Shown one piece after another: positions 36,440 through 44,363 of a stretch of 54,895 bases of DNA (position 1 is its first letter; each line of letters begins with the position of its first letter). Location: the NCBI RefSeq assembly GCF_023499215.1, contig NZ_JAKHSK010000034.1, positions 1 through 54,895 of the forward strand. The letters run 5' to 3'. This DNA is from Zunongwangia pacifica. Its GTDB lineage: Bacteria; Bacteroidota; Bacteroidia; Flavobacteriales; Flavobacteriaceae. A program made the translations under genes and the position numbers. The notes beneath the pieces are model-generated. The model worked only from the letters and a program-made list of their open reading frames with translations, ran no database searches and was not told the DNA's origin.

Positions 36440-36877
36440 TCAATTTTCAAAGGCATCAAAAGTACCATCTTCATAAAAAATGATCACCCGTGATATTTTT
36501 TTATCTGTTTTAGAAGGAAAAGAGGATACTGCTTTGCCAATTTCATTTACCTGTACAGATTCAGAAAATAAATCATTCTCGAAGTTCTGTGCAGGAACTT
36601 GATCTTTCTTAGAGTAATAACTAGGTGTTTTTTTAGGTGACGTATTTTCAGCTTTAGGGAAACTTCCCTTCCCATTAAGCAACCAATAGAGCTCAACTTC
36701 GGGAAATGTCTTTACTATTTTCATTACAAATTCCAGACTGGGTTTATTTCTACCCGACAATAAATGGCTAATAGAAGACCTACCCACTTCAATTTTATCA
36801 GCAAAAGAAGAGGCCGTTAAATCGTAATATTCGATAATTTCCTGTAATCTATTTGTAAACTCCTTCGTGTTTACCAT
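36440..36877 (-). CDS. XRE-family helix-turn-helix regulator
   Basis: A 145-residue regulator. The HTH lies at about residues 5-60 (FTNRLQEIIEYYDLTASSFADKIEVGRSSISHLLSGRNKPSLEFVMKIVKTFP). A Pro/Lys-rich linker follows, and the C-terminus KISRVIIFYEDGTFDAFEN may be a dimerisation or sensing strand. The frame is open up to a GTG at 36907, but that codon falls inside a -7 box, so the ATG at 36875-36877 is preferred. Palindromic TTACAATTGTAA-like sites surround its promoter and start, suggesting that it controls itself and the divergent M14 peptidase gene. It is probably cotranscribed with the small lipoprotein downstream. Confidence 0.88.
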   Translation of the reverse strand: MVNTKEFTNRLQEIIEYYDLTASSFADKIEVGRSSISHLLSGRNKPSLEFVMKIVKTFPEVELYWLLNGKGSFPKAENTSPKKTPSYYSKKDQVPAQNFENDLFSESVQVNEIGKAVSSFPSKTDKKISRVIIFYEDGTFDAFEN

Positions 36878-36882
36878 TGTGA
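36871..36882. promoter_or_regulatory. Degenerate operator-like site over the XRE start codon
   Basis: TTACCATTGTGA differs from TTACAATTGTAA at two positions and overlaps the start codon of the regulator gene. Confidence 0.35.
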
Positions 36883-36902
36883 AATCTAATATATAAGCAG
36901 TA

Positions 36903-36916
36903 TTCACAAATGTAAA
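36903..36916. promoter_or_regulatory. Operator-like site overlapping the XRE -7 box
   Basis: TTCACAAATGTAAA differs at two positions from TTTACAATTGTAAA. It covers the minus-strand -7 box TACATTTG (36907-36914), so binding here would block transcription of the regulator gene. Confidence 0.5.
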
Positions 36917-36938
36917 TTATTTAATTTTAATTTCCTAA

Positions 36939-36950
36939 TTACAATTGTAA
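36939..36950. promoter_or_regulatory. Palindromic operator site 1 (TTACAATTGTAA)
   Basis: A perfect 12-bp palindrome, extended on the right by AC as in site 2. It lies 25 bases upstream of the XRE -7 box. Confidence 0.6.
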
Positions 36951-37081
36951 ACTTTGTTTTTAAATTAAAGCTACTGTTTAAATAAAACCATATAAAGTCC
37001 TAAAATTAAGGTTTTTATATTCGTAATAATGGTTTTTTGGAGTATATCCAAGTCTAATCTTGCCCGCTATCCGCTACCTAA

Positions 37082-37128
37082 TTACAATTGTAAACAATAA
37101 AATGAATTGTTGTTGTTTACAATTGTAA
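37082..37128. promoter_or_regulatory. Paired palindromic operators upstream of the M14 peptidase gene
   Basis: TTACAATTGTAAACAA (37082-37097) and TTGTTTACAATTGTAA (37113-37128) are exact reverse complements, each containing the palindrome found at 36939. The start-to-start distance is 35 bases. The right site ends 13 bases before the -7 box of the M14 gene and its TTG could serve as the -33 element, so bound protein would cover the promoter. Confidence 0.7.
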
Positions 37129-37141
37129 AATAAAGGTTTTT

Positions 37142-37149
37142 TACTTTTG
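37142..37149 (+). promoter_or_regulatory. -7 box (TACTTTTG) of the M14 peptidase gene
   Basis: TACTTTTG matches TAnnTTTG. The ATG at 37155 begins 6 bases after it, so the transcript may be leaderless or nearly so. Confidence 0.55.
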
Positions 37150-37154
37150 TGAAC

Positions 37155-38318
37155 ATGAAAGCATACGCAGCTACTATTAAAGAAATCATGGATCGCTATC
37201 CAGACTTTAAATTGAATCAGATAAAAGGTCGTTATATTAATCAGTCTCATATTCATCCCATACTAAAAGAATTTAAAAAAGATGTGAGACTATTTAAAAT
37301 TGGCTACTCTGTAAATAAAGAACCTATTCATCTTATTAGAATTGGTAAAGGGAAAACAAAAGTCCTGGCATGGTCCCAAATGCATGGTAACGAATCGACA
37401 ACGACCAGAGCAGTTTTAGACGTTATCAATGCCCTGATACATTTAGATACTAAAGAAACCCTTGATATTTTAGAGAATATCAGTTTATACTGTATCCCTA
37501 TGTTAAATCCTGATGGTGCCAGAAAATATACACGCTTTAATTATAACAATGTTGATCTTAACCGTGATGCCCAAAATCTAACACAGCCCGAAAGCCGTGT
37601 ACTTAGAAAAGTTTTTGAAGATGTAAAGCCGCAGTTTTGTTTAAACCTGCATGGGCAGCGCACCATTTTTAGTGCAGGTTCCACAAATAAGTCAGCAGTA
37701 CTATCTTTTTTAACGCCCGCGGAAGATATAGAACGTAAAGTCACTGCCATGCGAAGCGAGAGCATGAAGGTCATCGCTCAAATTGTTTCAGACCTTAAAG
37801 AAGTATTACCCGGGCAGATTGGCCGTTATGACGATGCTTTTAATATTAACTGTACAGGAGATACGTTTCAAAGTGAAGGCGTACCAACGATTTTGTTTGA
37901 AGAAGGACATTTCCCTAACGATTATACAAGAGAAACCACGAGGGAATTTGTCGTTGCCAGTATTATTTCTTCCTTAAGAAGCATTGGCACTGAGACTTAC
38001 CAAAAACTCAACACCAACGACTACTTTGAAATCCCTGAAAATGATAAGAAATTCAATGATATTTTGATTAAAAACGTACGAATACTGGATAGTATTAAGG
38101 ACGTAAGTATTCAATATTCAGAAAAATTAGTTGGGAATAAAGTTGAATTTATACCGAAAATTGAAAAAATTGAGGATAAAATTGACAAATATGGGCATAA
38201 GGAGATTGATGGAGAAGGAAAAATACTGGAGTTGGCAGGGCACAAAACACCAGTCGCAAACGTTATAGTTGATAAAATATTCTTAAATAAAGAGATTTTA
38301 ATGGTTAAATGTGATTAA
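37155..38318 (+). CDS. M14-family zinc carboxypeptidase
   Basis: A 387-residue metallopeptidase. Zinc ligands are His and Glu in SQMHGNEST (about residues 76-84) and His in CLNLHGQRTIF (about 160-170). The catalytic Glu lies in ILFEEGHFPNDYTRE (about 253-267). M14 enzymes remove C-terminal amino acids or cleave peptidoglycan-type peptides. No signal peptide is visible (MKAYAATIKEIMDRYPDF), so a cytoplasmic role such as peptide processing is likely. A GTG at 37149 is also in frame but overlaps the -7 box, so the ATG is preferred. It is divergent from the XRE regulator, with three strong palindromes between them. Confidence 0.88.
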   Translation: MKAYAATIKEIMDRYPDFKLNQIKGRYINQSHIHPILKEFKKDVRLFKIGYSVNKEPIHLIRIGKGKTKVLAWSQMHGNESTTTRAVLDVINALIHLDTKETLDILENISLYCIPMLNPDGARKYTRFNYNNVDLNRDAQNLTQPESRVLRKVFEDVKPQFCLNLHGQRTIFSAGSTNKSAVLSFLTPAEDIERKVTAMRSESMKVIAQIVSDLKEVLPGQIGRYDDAFNINCTGDTFQSEGVPTILFEEGHFPNDYTRETTREFVVASIISSLRSIGTETYQKLNTNDYFEIPENDKKFNDILIKNVRILDSIKDVSIQYSEKLVGNKVEFIPKIEKIEDKIDKYGHKEIDGEGKILELAGHKTPVANVIVDKIFLNKEILMVKCD

Positions 38319-38356
38319 TTCTTCAAAAAATTATAAATACTTCAAAGTTTTTGTAT

Positions 38357-38364
38357 TATTTTTG
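38357..38364 (+). promoter_or_regulatory. -7 box (TATTTTTG) of the Lrp/AsnC gene
   Basis: TATTTTTG fits TAnnTTTG and ends 30 bases before the ATG. Confidence 0.45.
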
Positions 38365-38394
38365 AACTTCATATAATAAAAAGAAGTTAAGAAA

Positions 38395-38874
38395 ATGGCC
38401 AAATTTAAATTAGACGAAACAGATCACCAGATTCTCGACATGCTTATCGAGAATACTAGAACTCCGTTTACTGATATCGCTAAAAAGCTTCTAATTTCTG
38501 CCGGTACGGTTCACGTTCGTGTAAAGAAAATGGAAGAAGCAGGAATCATTATAGGTTCTTCTTTAACGCTAGATTATCAAAAACTGGGGTATGCGTTTAT
38601 CGCTTATGTAGGTGTGTTTCTTAAGAACACCTCACAAACAAAATTTGTTTTAGAGAGAATTAACGAAATTCCTTTTGTAACTGTTGCTCACGTTACTACG
38701 GGAAAATTCAACGTTTTCTGTAAAGTTAGAGCGCGTAATACTCAGCATGCTAAAGAAATTATCTTTCAATTAGATGATATTGAAGGAGTATACCGTACAG
38801 AAACCATGATCTCTTTAGAAGAAAGCATTAACGATAAGAAACGTTTAATGCATTCTATATTTAAGGACCTGTAA
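38395..38874 (+). CDS. Lrp/AsnC-family transcriptional regulator
   Basis: A 159-residue regulator of the usual Lrp length. The HTH domain occupies residues 5-55 (LDETDHQILDMLIENTRTPFTDIAKKLLISAGTVHVRVKKMEEAGII), and the RAM ligand-binding domain residues 65-150 (AFIAYVGVFLKN ... HVTTGKFNVFCKVRARNTQHAKEIIFQLDDIEGVYRTET). Such proteins form octamers or hexadecamers and respond to amino acids. It is monocistronic between its own promoter and a terminator. The neighbouring PEP carboxylase gene could be a target, but there is no direct evidence. Confidence 0.92.
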   Translation: MAKFKLDETDHQILDMLIENTRTPFTDIAKKLLISAGTVHVRVKKMEEAGIIIGSSLTLDYQKLGYAFIAYVGVFLKNTSQTKFVLERINEIPFVTVAHVTTGKFNVFCKVRARNTQHAKEIIFQLDDIEGVYRTETMISLEESINDKKRLMHSIFKDL

Positions 38875-38898
38875 TAAAAGGAATACTAAACTTTTATT

Positions 38899-38936
38899 AA
38901 AAACCCTTTAAGCTCACTTGTTTGAAGGGTTTTTTT
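38899..38936 (+). terminator. Rho-independent terminator after the Lrp/AsnC gene
   Basis: AAAAACCCTT (38899-38908) pairs with AAGGGTTTTT (38925-38934), followed by further T. Confidence 0.88.
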
Positions 38937-38967
38937 ATAATTTTAAGACAACCAAATACCCAAAATT

Positions 38968-41550
38968 ATGCATAGAGAACCTAAGTTAGAACGTTTTAAT
39001 GAAAATGTTCTTTCTAAGTATCAAATTTATAACAGTCTTTTTCTAACCCTGCCTTTTAATGACATTCGCAAAACGGGCTCTTTGTTGCCACTTTTTCAGG
39101 AAGTTTGCGAAGAAGGATTTAAAAAGAATAAAAATCCCTCTGAAATCGTAGAGGCATTTTTTAGAAAATATCTTGATGATCCCTCAGAAAAAGATATGAA
39201 TGATCTTCTATTTAGGTTCATACAATATATTGAAAGACAGGTAGTATTATTTGACGCAATCGAGGATGCTGCTTTCCCCATTGTTAACAATATGGACGGA
39301 ATTGGGACTCTTCGAAATATTAAGGAAGAAACTGAATCCCAAAATCAGAATGAAAAACTGCGGGAGTTTTTAACCCGATTTAAAGTTAGACCAACCTTAA
39401 CAGCTCACCCAACGCAATTTTACCCTGGCGCTGTATTAGGGATTATTACAGACCTTGATAGGGCTATTCAAAATGATGACCTTGTAAAGATAAAACAACT
39501 TTTATCCCAGCTTGGTAAAACACCGTTCTTTAAAAAAGAAAAACCTACACCGCTTGATGAAGCTATAAGTCTTATCTGGTATTTTGAGAATGTATTCTAT
39601 CAAAGTGTAAGTAAAATATATAGCTATATCCAACAGAATATGTTTGATGGTGATAGCATTGGCAATGAAATTATAGAATTAGGTTTCTGGCCCGGTGGAG
39701 ATCGCGACGGAAATCCATTTGTAACTACAGATATTACTTTACAGGTAGCCAAGCGACTGAAGAGTACAATACTTTTTTGCTACTATCGTGATGCCAGAAA
39801 ATTAAAAAGGAGACTCACCTTTGAAGGGGTAAATGAAACCATTGAAGAAATCGAAAGAGCACTTTATGAAGGAGCTGTTTCAGAAGGTGCTACAATTAAA
39901 TTATCGCTTGAAGAATTAAAAGGTAAGCTGCATGCTATCAGAGAAGTGCTTATTAACAAGCATCAATCATTATTCTTAGAAGAAGTAGATGATCTTTTAA
40001 ATAAAGTAAATTTATTTGGCTATCATCTTGCGACTTTAGATATCCGTCAGGATAGTGGAGTGCACGAAGAAGTGCTTTCAGAAATTATTGCGGTTTGTGA
40101 GAAAAGAGGGGATCATCTAATCCCAAAAAATTATAAAGAACTTTCAGATAAAGAACAAATCGAAATTCTTACAAAAGTTACCGGAAATCTGTCTGCAGAC
40201 GAATTTGATAGTGAAGACGGAATGGGTAAAGCAACCATTTCTTCTATACACGCGATGAAACAAATCCAGCAAAGCAATGGAGAAAAAGGAGCTAACAGAT
40301 ACATCATTAGTCACAGTGAAGTTCCACAGAGTGTTTTAGAGCCCTTTGCATTTTTAAGATTATGTGGTTGGGATGAACCAAGTGTAGATATCATTCCGCT
40401 ATTTGAAACCGTACCAGATTTAAAGGCTTCACCACAGGTAATGGAAACCTTATACAGTAATCCTGTGTACCGTGAGCATTTAGAGCGCAGAGGAAACAAA
40501 CAAACCATCATGCTTGGTTTTAGTGACGGTACTAAAGATGGTGGATATCTTATGGCTAACTGGAGTATTTATAAGGCCAAACAGGAGCTTACCCAAATCT
40601 CTAGGGAATATGATATTAAAGTGACCTTCTTTGATGGTCGTGGAGGACCACCAGCACGTGGAGGCGGTAAAACACACCAGTTCTATGCTTCTTTAGGATC
40701 GGCTATCGAAAATGAAGAAATTCAGTTAACAGTACAGGGACAAACCATTAGTAGTAATTTTGGAACTCAAGATAGTTGCCAGTACAACCTGGAGCAATTA
40801 ATTAGTGCCGGAGTTTCTAACGAGATTTTTAATCATGGTAAAAATAATTTATCTGATGATGATCGTGCAACAATGGTAGATCTTGCAGAGACCAGCTATA
40901 ATACCTATATGGAATTTAAAGCGCATCCAAGATTTATCCCGTATTTAGAGAAGATGAGTACGCTTAAATATTATGCAAAAACAAATATTGGTAGCCGTCC
41001 CTCTAAGAGAAACAATAATGCATTAAACCTGGATAATTTACGCGCGATTCCTTTTGTAGGTAGCTGGAGCCAGTTAAAGCAAAACGTTCCTGGATTCTTT
41101 GGTGTGGGTACAGCCTTAAAGAAATACGAGGAAAAAGGAGAGTTTGATAAAGTAAAACAACTTTATAATAATTCGATTTTCTTTAAAACTTTGCTTGAAA
41201 ATAGCATGATGAGTTTAACCAAATCCTTTTTCGAGTTAACGGCTTATATGAAAGAAGATGAGGAGTTTGGTGAATTTTGGCAAATTATTCATGATGAGTA
41301 TTTGCGCTCTAAAGAAATGTTACTAAAAGTTACCGGATATAAGGAACTTATGGAAAACGAGCCTGCAATGAGGGCTTCAATCCAGGCCAGGGAACGTATC
41401 GTTCTTCCGTTGCTAACAATACAGCAACATGCTTTAAGAATGGTACAAAAACTACAGAACGGAAGCGATAGTGAACGATTGGATGAATACGAAAAAATGG
41501 TTACCCGATCGTTGTACGGTAATATTAATGCAAGTAGAAATTCAGCTTAA
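38968..41550 (+). CDS. ppc: Phosphoenolpyruvate carboxylase
   Basis: An 860-residue enzyme that adds bicarbonate to phosphoenolpyruvate to make oxaloacetate, refilling the TCA cycle. Catalytic and signature stretches are TAHPTQF (His near residue 147), FWPGGDRDGNPFVT, GFSDGTKDGGYLMANW, FFDGRGGPPARGGG and LTVQGQTIS. The sequence is of the shorter Bacteroidota type with a deviating C-terminus (LYGNINASRNSA) rather than the classic QNTG end, so feedback control by aspartate may differ. Three bases separate it from the DinB-like gene, suggesting an operon with the two following genes. Confidence 0.94.
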   Translation: MHREPKLERFNENVLSKYQIYNSLFLTLPFNDIRKTGSLLPLFQEVCEEGFKKNKNPSEIVEAFFRKYLDDPSEKDMNDLLFRFIQYIERQVVLFDAIEDAAFPIVNNMDGIGTLRNIKEETESQNQNEKLREFLTRFKVRPTLTAHPTQFYPGAVLGIITDLDRAIQNDDLVKIKQLLSQLGKTPFFKKEKPTPLDEAISLIWYFENVFYQSVSKIYSYIQQNMFDGDSIGNEIIELGFWPGGDRDGNPFVTTDITLQVAKRLKSTILFCYYRDARKLKRRLTFEGVNETIEEIERALYEGAVSEGATIKLSLEELKGKLHAIREVLINKHQSLFLEEVDDLLNKVNLFGYHLATLDIRQDSGVHEEVLSEIIAVCEKRGDHLIPKNYKELSDKEQIEILTKVTGNLSADEFDSEDGMGKATISSIHAMKQIQQSNGEKGANRYIISHSEVPQSVLEPFAFLRLCGWDEPSVDIIPLFETVPDLKASPQVMETLYSNPVYREHLERRGNKQTIMLGFSDGTKDGGYLMANWSIYKAKQELTQISREYDIKVTFFDGRGGPPARGGGKTHQFYASLGSAIENEEIQLTVQGQTISSNFGTQDSCQYNLEQLISAGVSNEIFNHGKNNLSDDDRATMVDLAETSYNTYMEFKAHPRFIPYLEKMSTLKYYAKTNIGSRPSKRNNNALNLDNLRAIPFVGSWSQLKQNVPGFFGVGTALKKYEEKGEFDKVKQLYNNSIFFKTLLENSMMSLTKSFFELTAYMKEDEEFGEFWQIIHDEYLRSKEMLLKVTGYKELMENEPAMRASIQARERIVLPLLTIQQHALRMVQKLQNGSDSERLDEYEKMVTRSLYGNINASRNSA

Positions 41551-41553
41551 AAT

Positions 41554-42075
41554 ATGACGGTAGAGCAGTTAAATGCTTCAGAGTACAATTCGTTCTATGA
41601 AAATTATATTAAGAGTATCCCCAAAGAAGTTTCTTTGGGGATATTATTTTTAGAGAATCTGAAAGATATTTCTGAAATGCTGGGACGAATAGATGAAGTA
41701 AAATTATCTTTTAGATATGAAGAAGGAAAATGGACGGTGGTTGAAGTATTGCAACATTTAATAGATGTTGAGCGAATTTTTCAGTATAGAGCACTGTGTG
41801 TGGCCAGAGGGGAAACACAACCATTATCTGGTTTTGATCATGATGCTTATGTAGATTTTTGTGGGGCTGAAAACCGGAGTTTGGAAAGCCTTAAAAATGA
41901 ATTTGAAATTATACGAAAATCGACCTCCATTTTATTTGATTCCTTTACCGATGGCATGCTAAAACAAGTAGGGCAAATGAATGGTTCTTCGGCAACGCCA
42001 CGTGCTATAGGTTTTATTATTATTGGGCATACCATACATCATTTAAAAATTTTACAAGAACGATACGGCATTTGA
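41554..42075 (+). CDS. DinB-family metal-binding protein
   Basis: A 173-residue four-helix-bundle protein of the DinB/DfsB group. His residues in EVLQHLIDVERIFQYRAL (near residue 67) and GHTIHHLKILQERYG (near 160-166) make the expected three-His metal site. Members of this group act as thiol-dependent transferases, for example with bacillithiol in related bacteria, which fits the bshA gene elsewhere in the window, but the substrate here is unknown. The stop codon overlaps the TTG start of the next gene. Confidence 0.87.
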   Translation: MTVEQLNASEYNSFYENYIKSIPKEVSLGILFLENLKDISEMLGRIDEVKLSFRYEEGKWTVVEVLQHLIDVERIFQYRALCVARGETQPLSGFDHDAYVDFCGAENRSLESLKNEFEIIRKSTSILFDSFTDGMLKQVGQMNGSSATPRAIGFIIIGHTIHHLKILQERYGI

Positions 42076-43088
42076 AAAATCCTCCAAAATTTATAAAATC
42101 GGTAAGAGCATTTTTTAAGCTTATGGCTAAAGCTTTTACCAGCTGGAACAAAAACGAGCCTTACGCGCGTAGTGCTACTATAGCGTATTACACACTATTT
42201 TCGTTACCCTCTTTGTTGATTATTGTGGTAACGCTGGCCGGTTCGTTTTTTGGTAGGGAAGCGGTGAAGGGCAGGATTACCGCAGAAATTAGCAGATTTA
42301 TTGGCCGTGATCCCGCTGAAGCAATTGAAGAAATGATTTCTAACGCCTGGCTTTCTGACGAATCTACATTTGCGGTTATTTTTGGTGTTGGCATGTTGTT
42401 ATTTGGTGCAACCGGAGTTTTTGTACAGCTTAAACTTGCCATGAATAACATCTGGAACGTAGCTGAGAAACGTAGCAACTTTTGGAGTTTACTTTTAGAT
42501 CGTGCTATTTCGTTCGGGATGATTCTGGTGATCGGACTCTTATTATTAATATCTCTGGTAATTGCAGCCTTACTCAATGTAGTGAAAGAACGCATTCATT
42601 TTATTGCTCCTAATGTTACGGGAACCATGCTAGAAATTGCCAATTTTATCATCTCTTTTCTTGTGATTACAAGTTTGTTTATGGCGATTTTTAAAATCCT
42701 TCCGGATATCAAGATTAAATGGAAAACTACTTTTTTAGGTGCTAGCCTTACCACACTTCTATTTTTAATAGGGGAGTACCTTATCAGCTTTTATTTTGGT
42801 GCTAGTGAGCCAACATCGGTGTATGGAGGAGCCTCAAGCGTAGTACTAATTTTATTATGGGTGTATTACGCCTGCATGATCATGTTTTATGGGGCCGAGT
42901 TTACCGTACAATATGCTCTGGTGAAAAATGATAAAATTCAGATGGGCAAAAATGGGGAACCCGCAATTTATCAGGAGATGGAAAAATTAGAGAAGAAAAA
43001 GGTTCAGTTAAAAGAAGAAAAAAAGATTATCGATAAGCTAAAAGAAAGTGTTCATATTTCAAAAAAGGATACCAGTGATAATTGCTAA
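42072..43088 (+). CDS. YihY/BrkB-family inner-membrane protein
   Basis: A 338-residue integral membrane protein with about six transmembrane segments (near residues 40-60, 95-118, 140-170, 185-212, 225-245 and 255-278). YARSATIAYYTLFSLPSLLIIVV and FGATGVFVQLKLAMNNIWNV are typical of the YihY/virulence factor BrkB family, formerly called ribonuclease BN. The function is not settled. A charged coiled-coil tail (300-325) follows the last membrane segment. The start is TTG in a TTGA overlap with the DinB stop. Confidence 0.9.
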   Translation: MKNPPKFIKSVRAFFKLMAKAFTSWNKNEPYARSATIAYYTLFSLPSLLIIVVTLAGSFFGREAVKGRITAEISRFIGRDPAEAIEEMISNAWLSDESTFAVIFGVGMLLFGATGVFVQLKLAMNNIWNVAEKRSNFWSLLLDRAISFGMILVIGLLLLISLVIAALLNVVKERIHFIAPNVTGTMLEIANFIISFLVITSLFMAIFKILPDIKIKWKTTFLGASLTTLLFLIGEYLISFYFGASEPTSVYGGASSVVLILLWVYYACMIMFYGAEFTVQYALVKNDKIQMGKNGEPAIYQEMEKLEKKKVQLKEEKKIIDKLKESVHISKKDTSDNC

Positions 43089-43230
43089 AACTTTTCAAAA
43101 TCCTTGGTTATTTAGCTTATTATCAATTGAAAATTCGTTATAAACTTTAAGTAATCCATTTTTAACGCTTATTAACTTTGCTCTACTCTAATTTAAAATG
43201 CCTTTAATACAGGTTCTCTTTTATAGTTTT

Positions 43231-43238
43231 TAAATTTG
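43231..43238 (+). promoter_or_regulatory. -7 box (TAAATTTG) of the PfpI-type gene
   Basis: TAAATTTG fits TAnnTTTG and ends 25 bases before the ATG. The rest of the gap 43089-43263 shows nothing recognisable. Confidence 0.5.
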
Positions 43239-43263
43239 GAAAAACGCTTAAAAAATAAAAATT

Positions 43264-43812
43264 ATGGAAAAGAGAGTAGCTATTTTAGCAACAGATGGAT
43301 TTGAAGAAAGTGAATTAACCTCACCAAAAGAAGCGATCGAGAAAGCAGGTTTTAAAGCAGATATCGTAAGTGTAAAGTCTGGTTCTATTAAAAGTTGGGA
43401 TGTAGATAAATGGGGTAAAGATTTTACCGTAGATCAATTAGTAAGTGAAGTAAGTGCTAAAGATTACAATGCTTTGGTGCTGCCAGGCGGTGTATTAAAC
43501 CCCGATAATTTACGTACTAATGAGGATGCATTAATATTTATTAGAGATTTCTTTAAACAAAGTAAAATTGTAGCCGCTATTTGTCATGGCCCGCAATCCT
43601 TAATCAATGCAGAAGTTGTTGAAGGAAGAACAATGACTTCTTATCCATCTATCAAAAAAGATTTAGAAAATGCAGGAGCACTTTGGGTAGATAAAGAAGT
43701 GGTCGTAGACGAAGGTTTTGTTACCAGTAGAACTCCAGACGATCTACCAGCATTTAATGATAAATTAATTGAAGAAATTAAAGAAGGAAAGCATGATTAC
43801 CAACATGCATAA
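43264..43812 (+). CDS. DJ-1/PfpI-family type 1 glutamine amidotransferase-like protein
   Basis: A 182-residue single-domain protein. The nucleophile elbow AAICHGPQ has Cys107 and His108, and Glu15 in DGFEESELTSP completes the PfpI/YhbO-type site. Members act as general stress proteins, and some as deglycases or proteases; a precise activity cannot be assigned. The gene has its own -7 box and a bidirectional terminator downstream. Confidence 0.93.
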   Translation: MEKRVAILATDGFEESELTSPKEAIEKAGFKADIVSVKSGSIKSWDVDKWGKDFTVDQLVSEVSAKDYNALVLPGGVLNPDNLRTNEDALIFIRDFFKQSKIVAAICHGPQSLINAEVVEGRTMTSYPSIKKDLENAGALWVDKEVVVDEGFVTSRTPDDLPAFNDKLIEEIKEGKHDYQHA

Positions 43813-43837
43813 TTCTTAAAGACATTCTACAAAATAT

Positions 43838-43872
43838 AAAAAGGGAGTTTTAATTTTTAACTCCCTTTTTTT
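43838..43872. terminator. Bidirectional terminator between the PfpI-type gene and the small acidic gene
   Basis: AAAAAGGGAGTT (43838-43849) pairs with AACTCCCTTTTT (43859-43870). T or A runs on both sides allow use on both strands, and the genes converge here. Confidence 0.88.
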
Positions 43873-43877
43873 ATGTC

Positions 43878-44174
43878 TTAATCGTCGTCTTCTTCGTCGT
43901 TATCTTTTTCCGGGATATCTACGATTGGCTCGTTAAAGTCGTCATCATCATAATCTTCTTCATCAAAATTAGCCATGGTATTTTCTAAACGTGTACTTAC
44001 CTTAACAAGATAAATAGCATCTTCAGTTCGTACTTCAACCGCATCAATCGTTTCTCCCTTCGCATTCTTAAAGGAGATGATGTGATCGTCATCATAGCCA
44101 TCAGGATATTTCTCTACAAGAAGGCTTAATATCTCCGGTGTTAATTTTTTAAAGTCAACAATTACTCTTTTCAT
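43878..44174 (-). CDS. Small acidic conserved protein of unknown function
   Basis: A 98-residue protein. The N-terminal 60 residues form a small alpha/beta unit (MKRVIVDFKKLTPEILSLLVEKYPDGYDDDHIISF). The C-terminus is an almost uninterrupted acidic tail (NFDEEDYDDDD... EKDNDEEDDD). The ATG at 44172-44174 gives the natural start; a TTG 24 bases upstream is also in frame. No enzymatic motif is seen. It may bind basic partners such as ribosomal or nucleoid proteins, but that is only suggested by its charge. Confidence 0.75.
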   Translation of the reverse strand: MKRVIVDFKKLTPEILSLLVEKYPDGYDDDHIISFKNAKGETIDAVEVRTEDAIYLVKVSTRLENTMANFDEEDYDDDDFNEPIVDIPEKDNDEEDDD

Positions 44175-44250
44175 TTTATAGGGTTGATTTTTTTGCAATT
44201 ATAAATAAAAATATAAAACCTTAAAGGCTTAGAGTGAAATTTTAATAGAA

Positions 44251-44354
44251 TAGTAAACTACCTAGGGGCAAGCCCACGAGGCATTCGATAGACATAAAAT
44301 TTCAATTCCGAGGCAAGCCTCGGGGTATTAAACCCTTTGGCGGTGCCAATAAAT
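44251..44354 (+). repeat. 104-bp interspersed intergenic repeat, copy B
   Basis: It is about 82% identical to copy A at 30129-30232 in the same orientation and of the same length. It contains the hairpin CCGAGGCAAGCCTCGG. It lies between the small acidic gene's upstream side and the aroB stop. Confidence 0.75.
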
Positions 44355-44363
44355 TTATAATAA

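Noticed and set aside
36907-36914. GTG at 36907 as the XRE regulator start
   Set aside because: The codon overlaps the -7 box TACATTTG, so it would lie upstream of the transcription start; the ATG at 36877 gives a normal HTH start.
37074-37256. A 60-codon minus-strand frame over the operator region
   Set aside because: It crosses the palindromic sites and the start of the M14 gene, and has no domain features.
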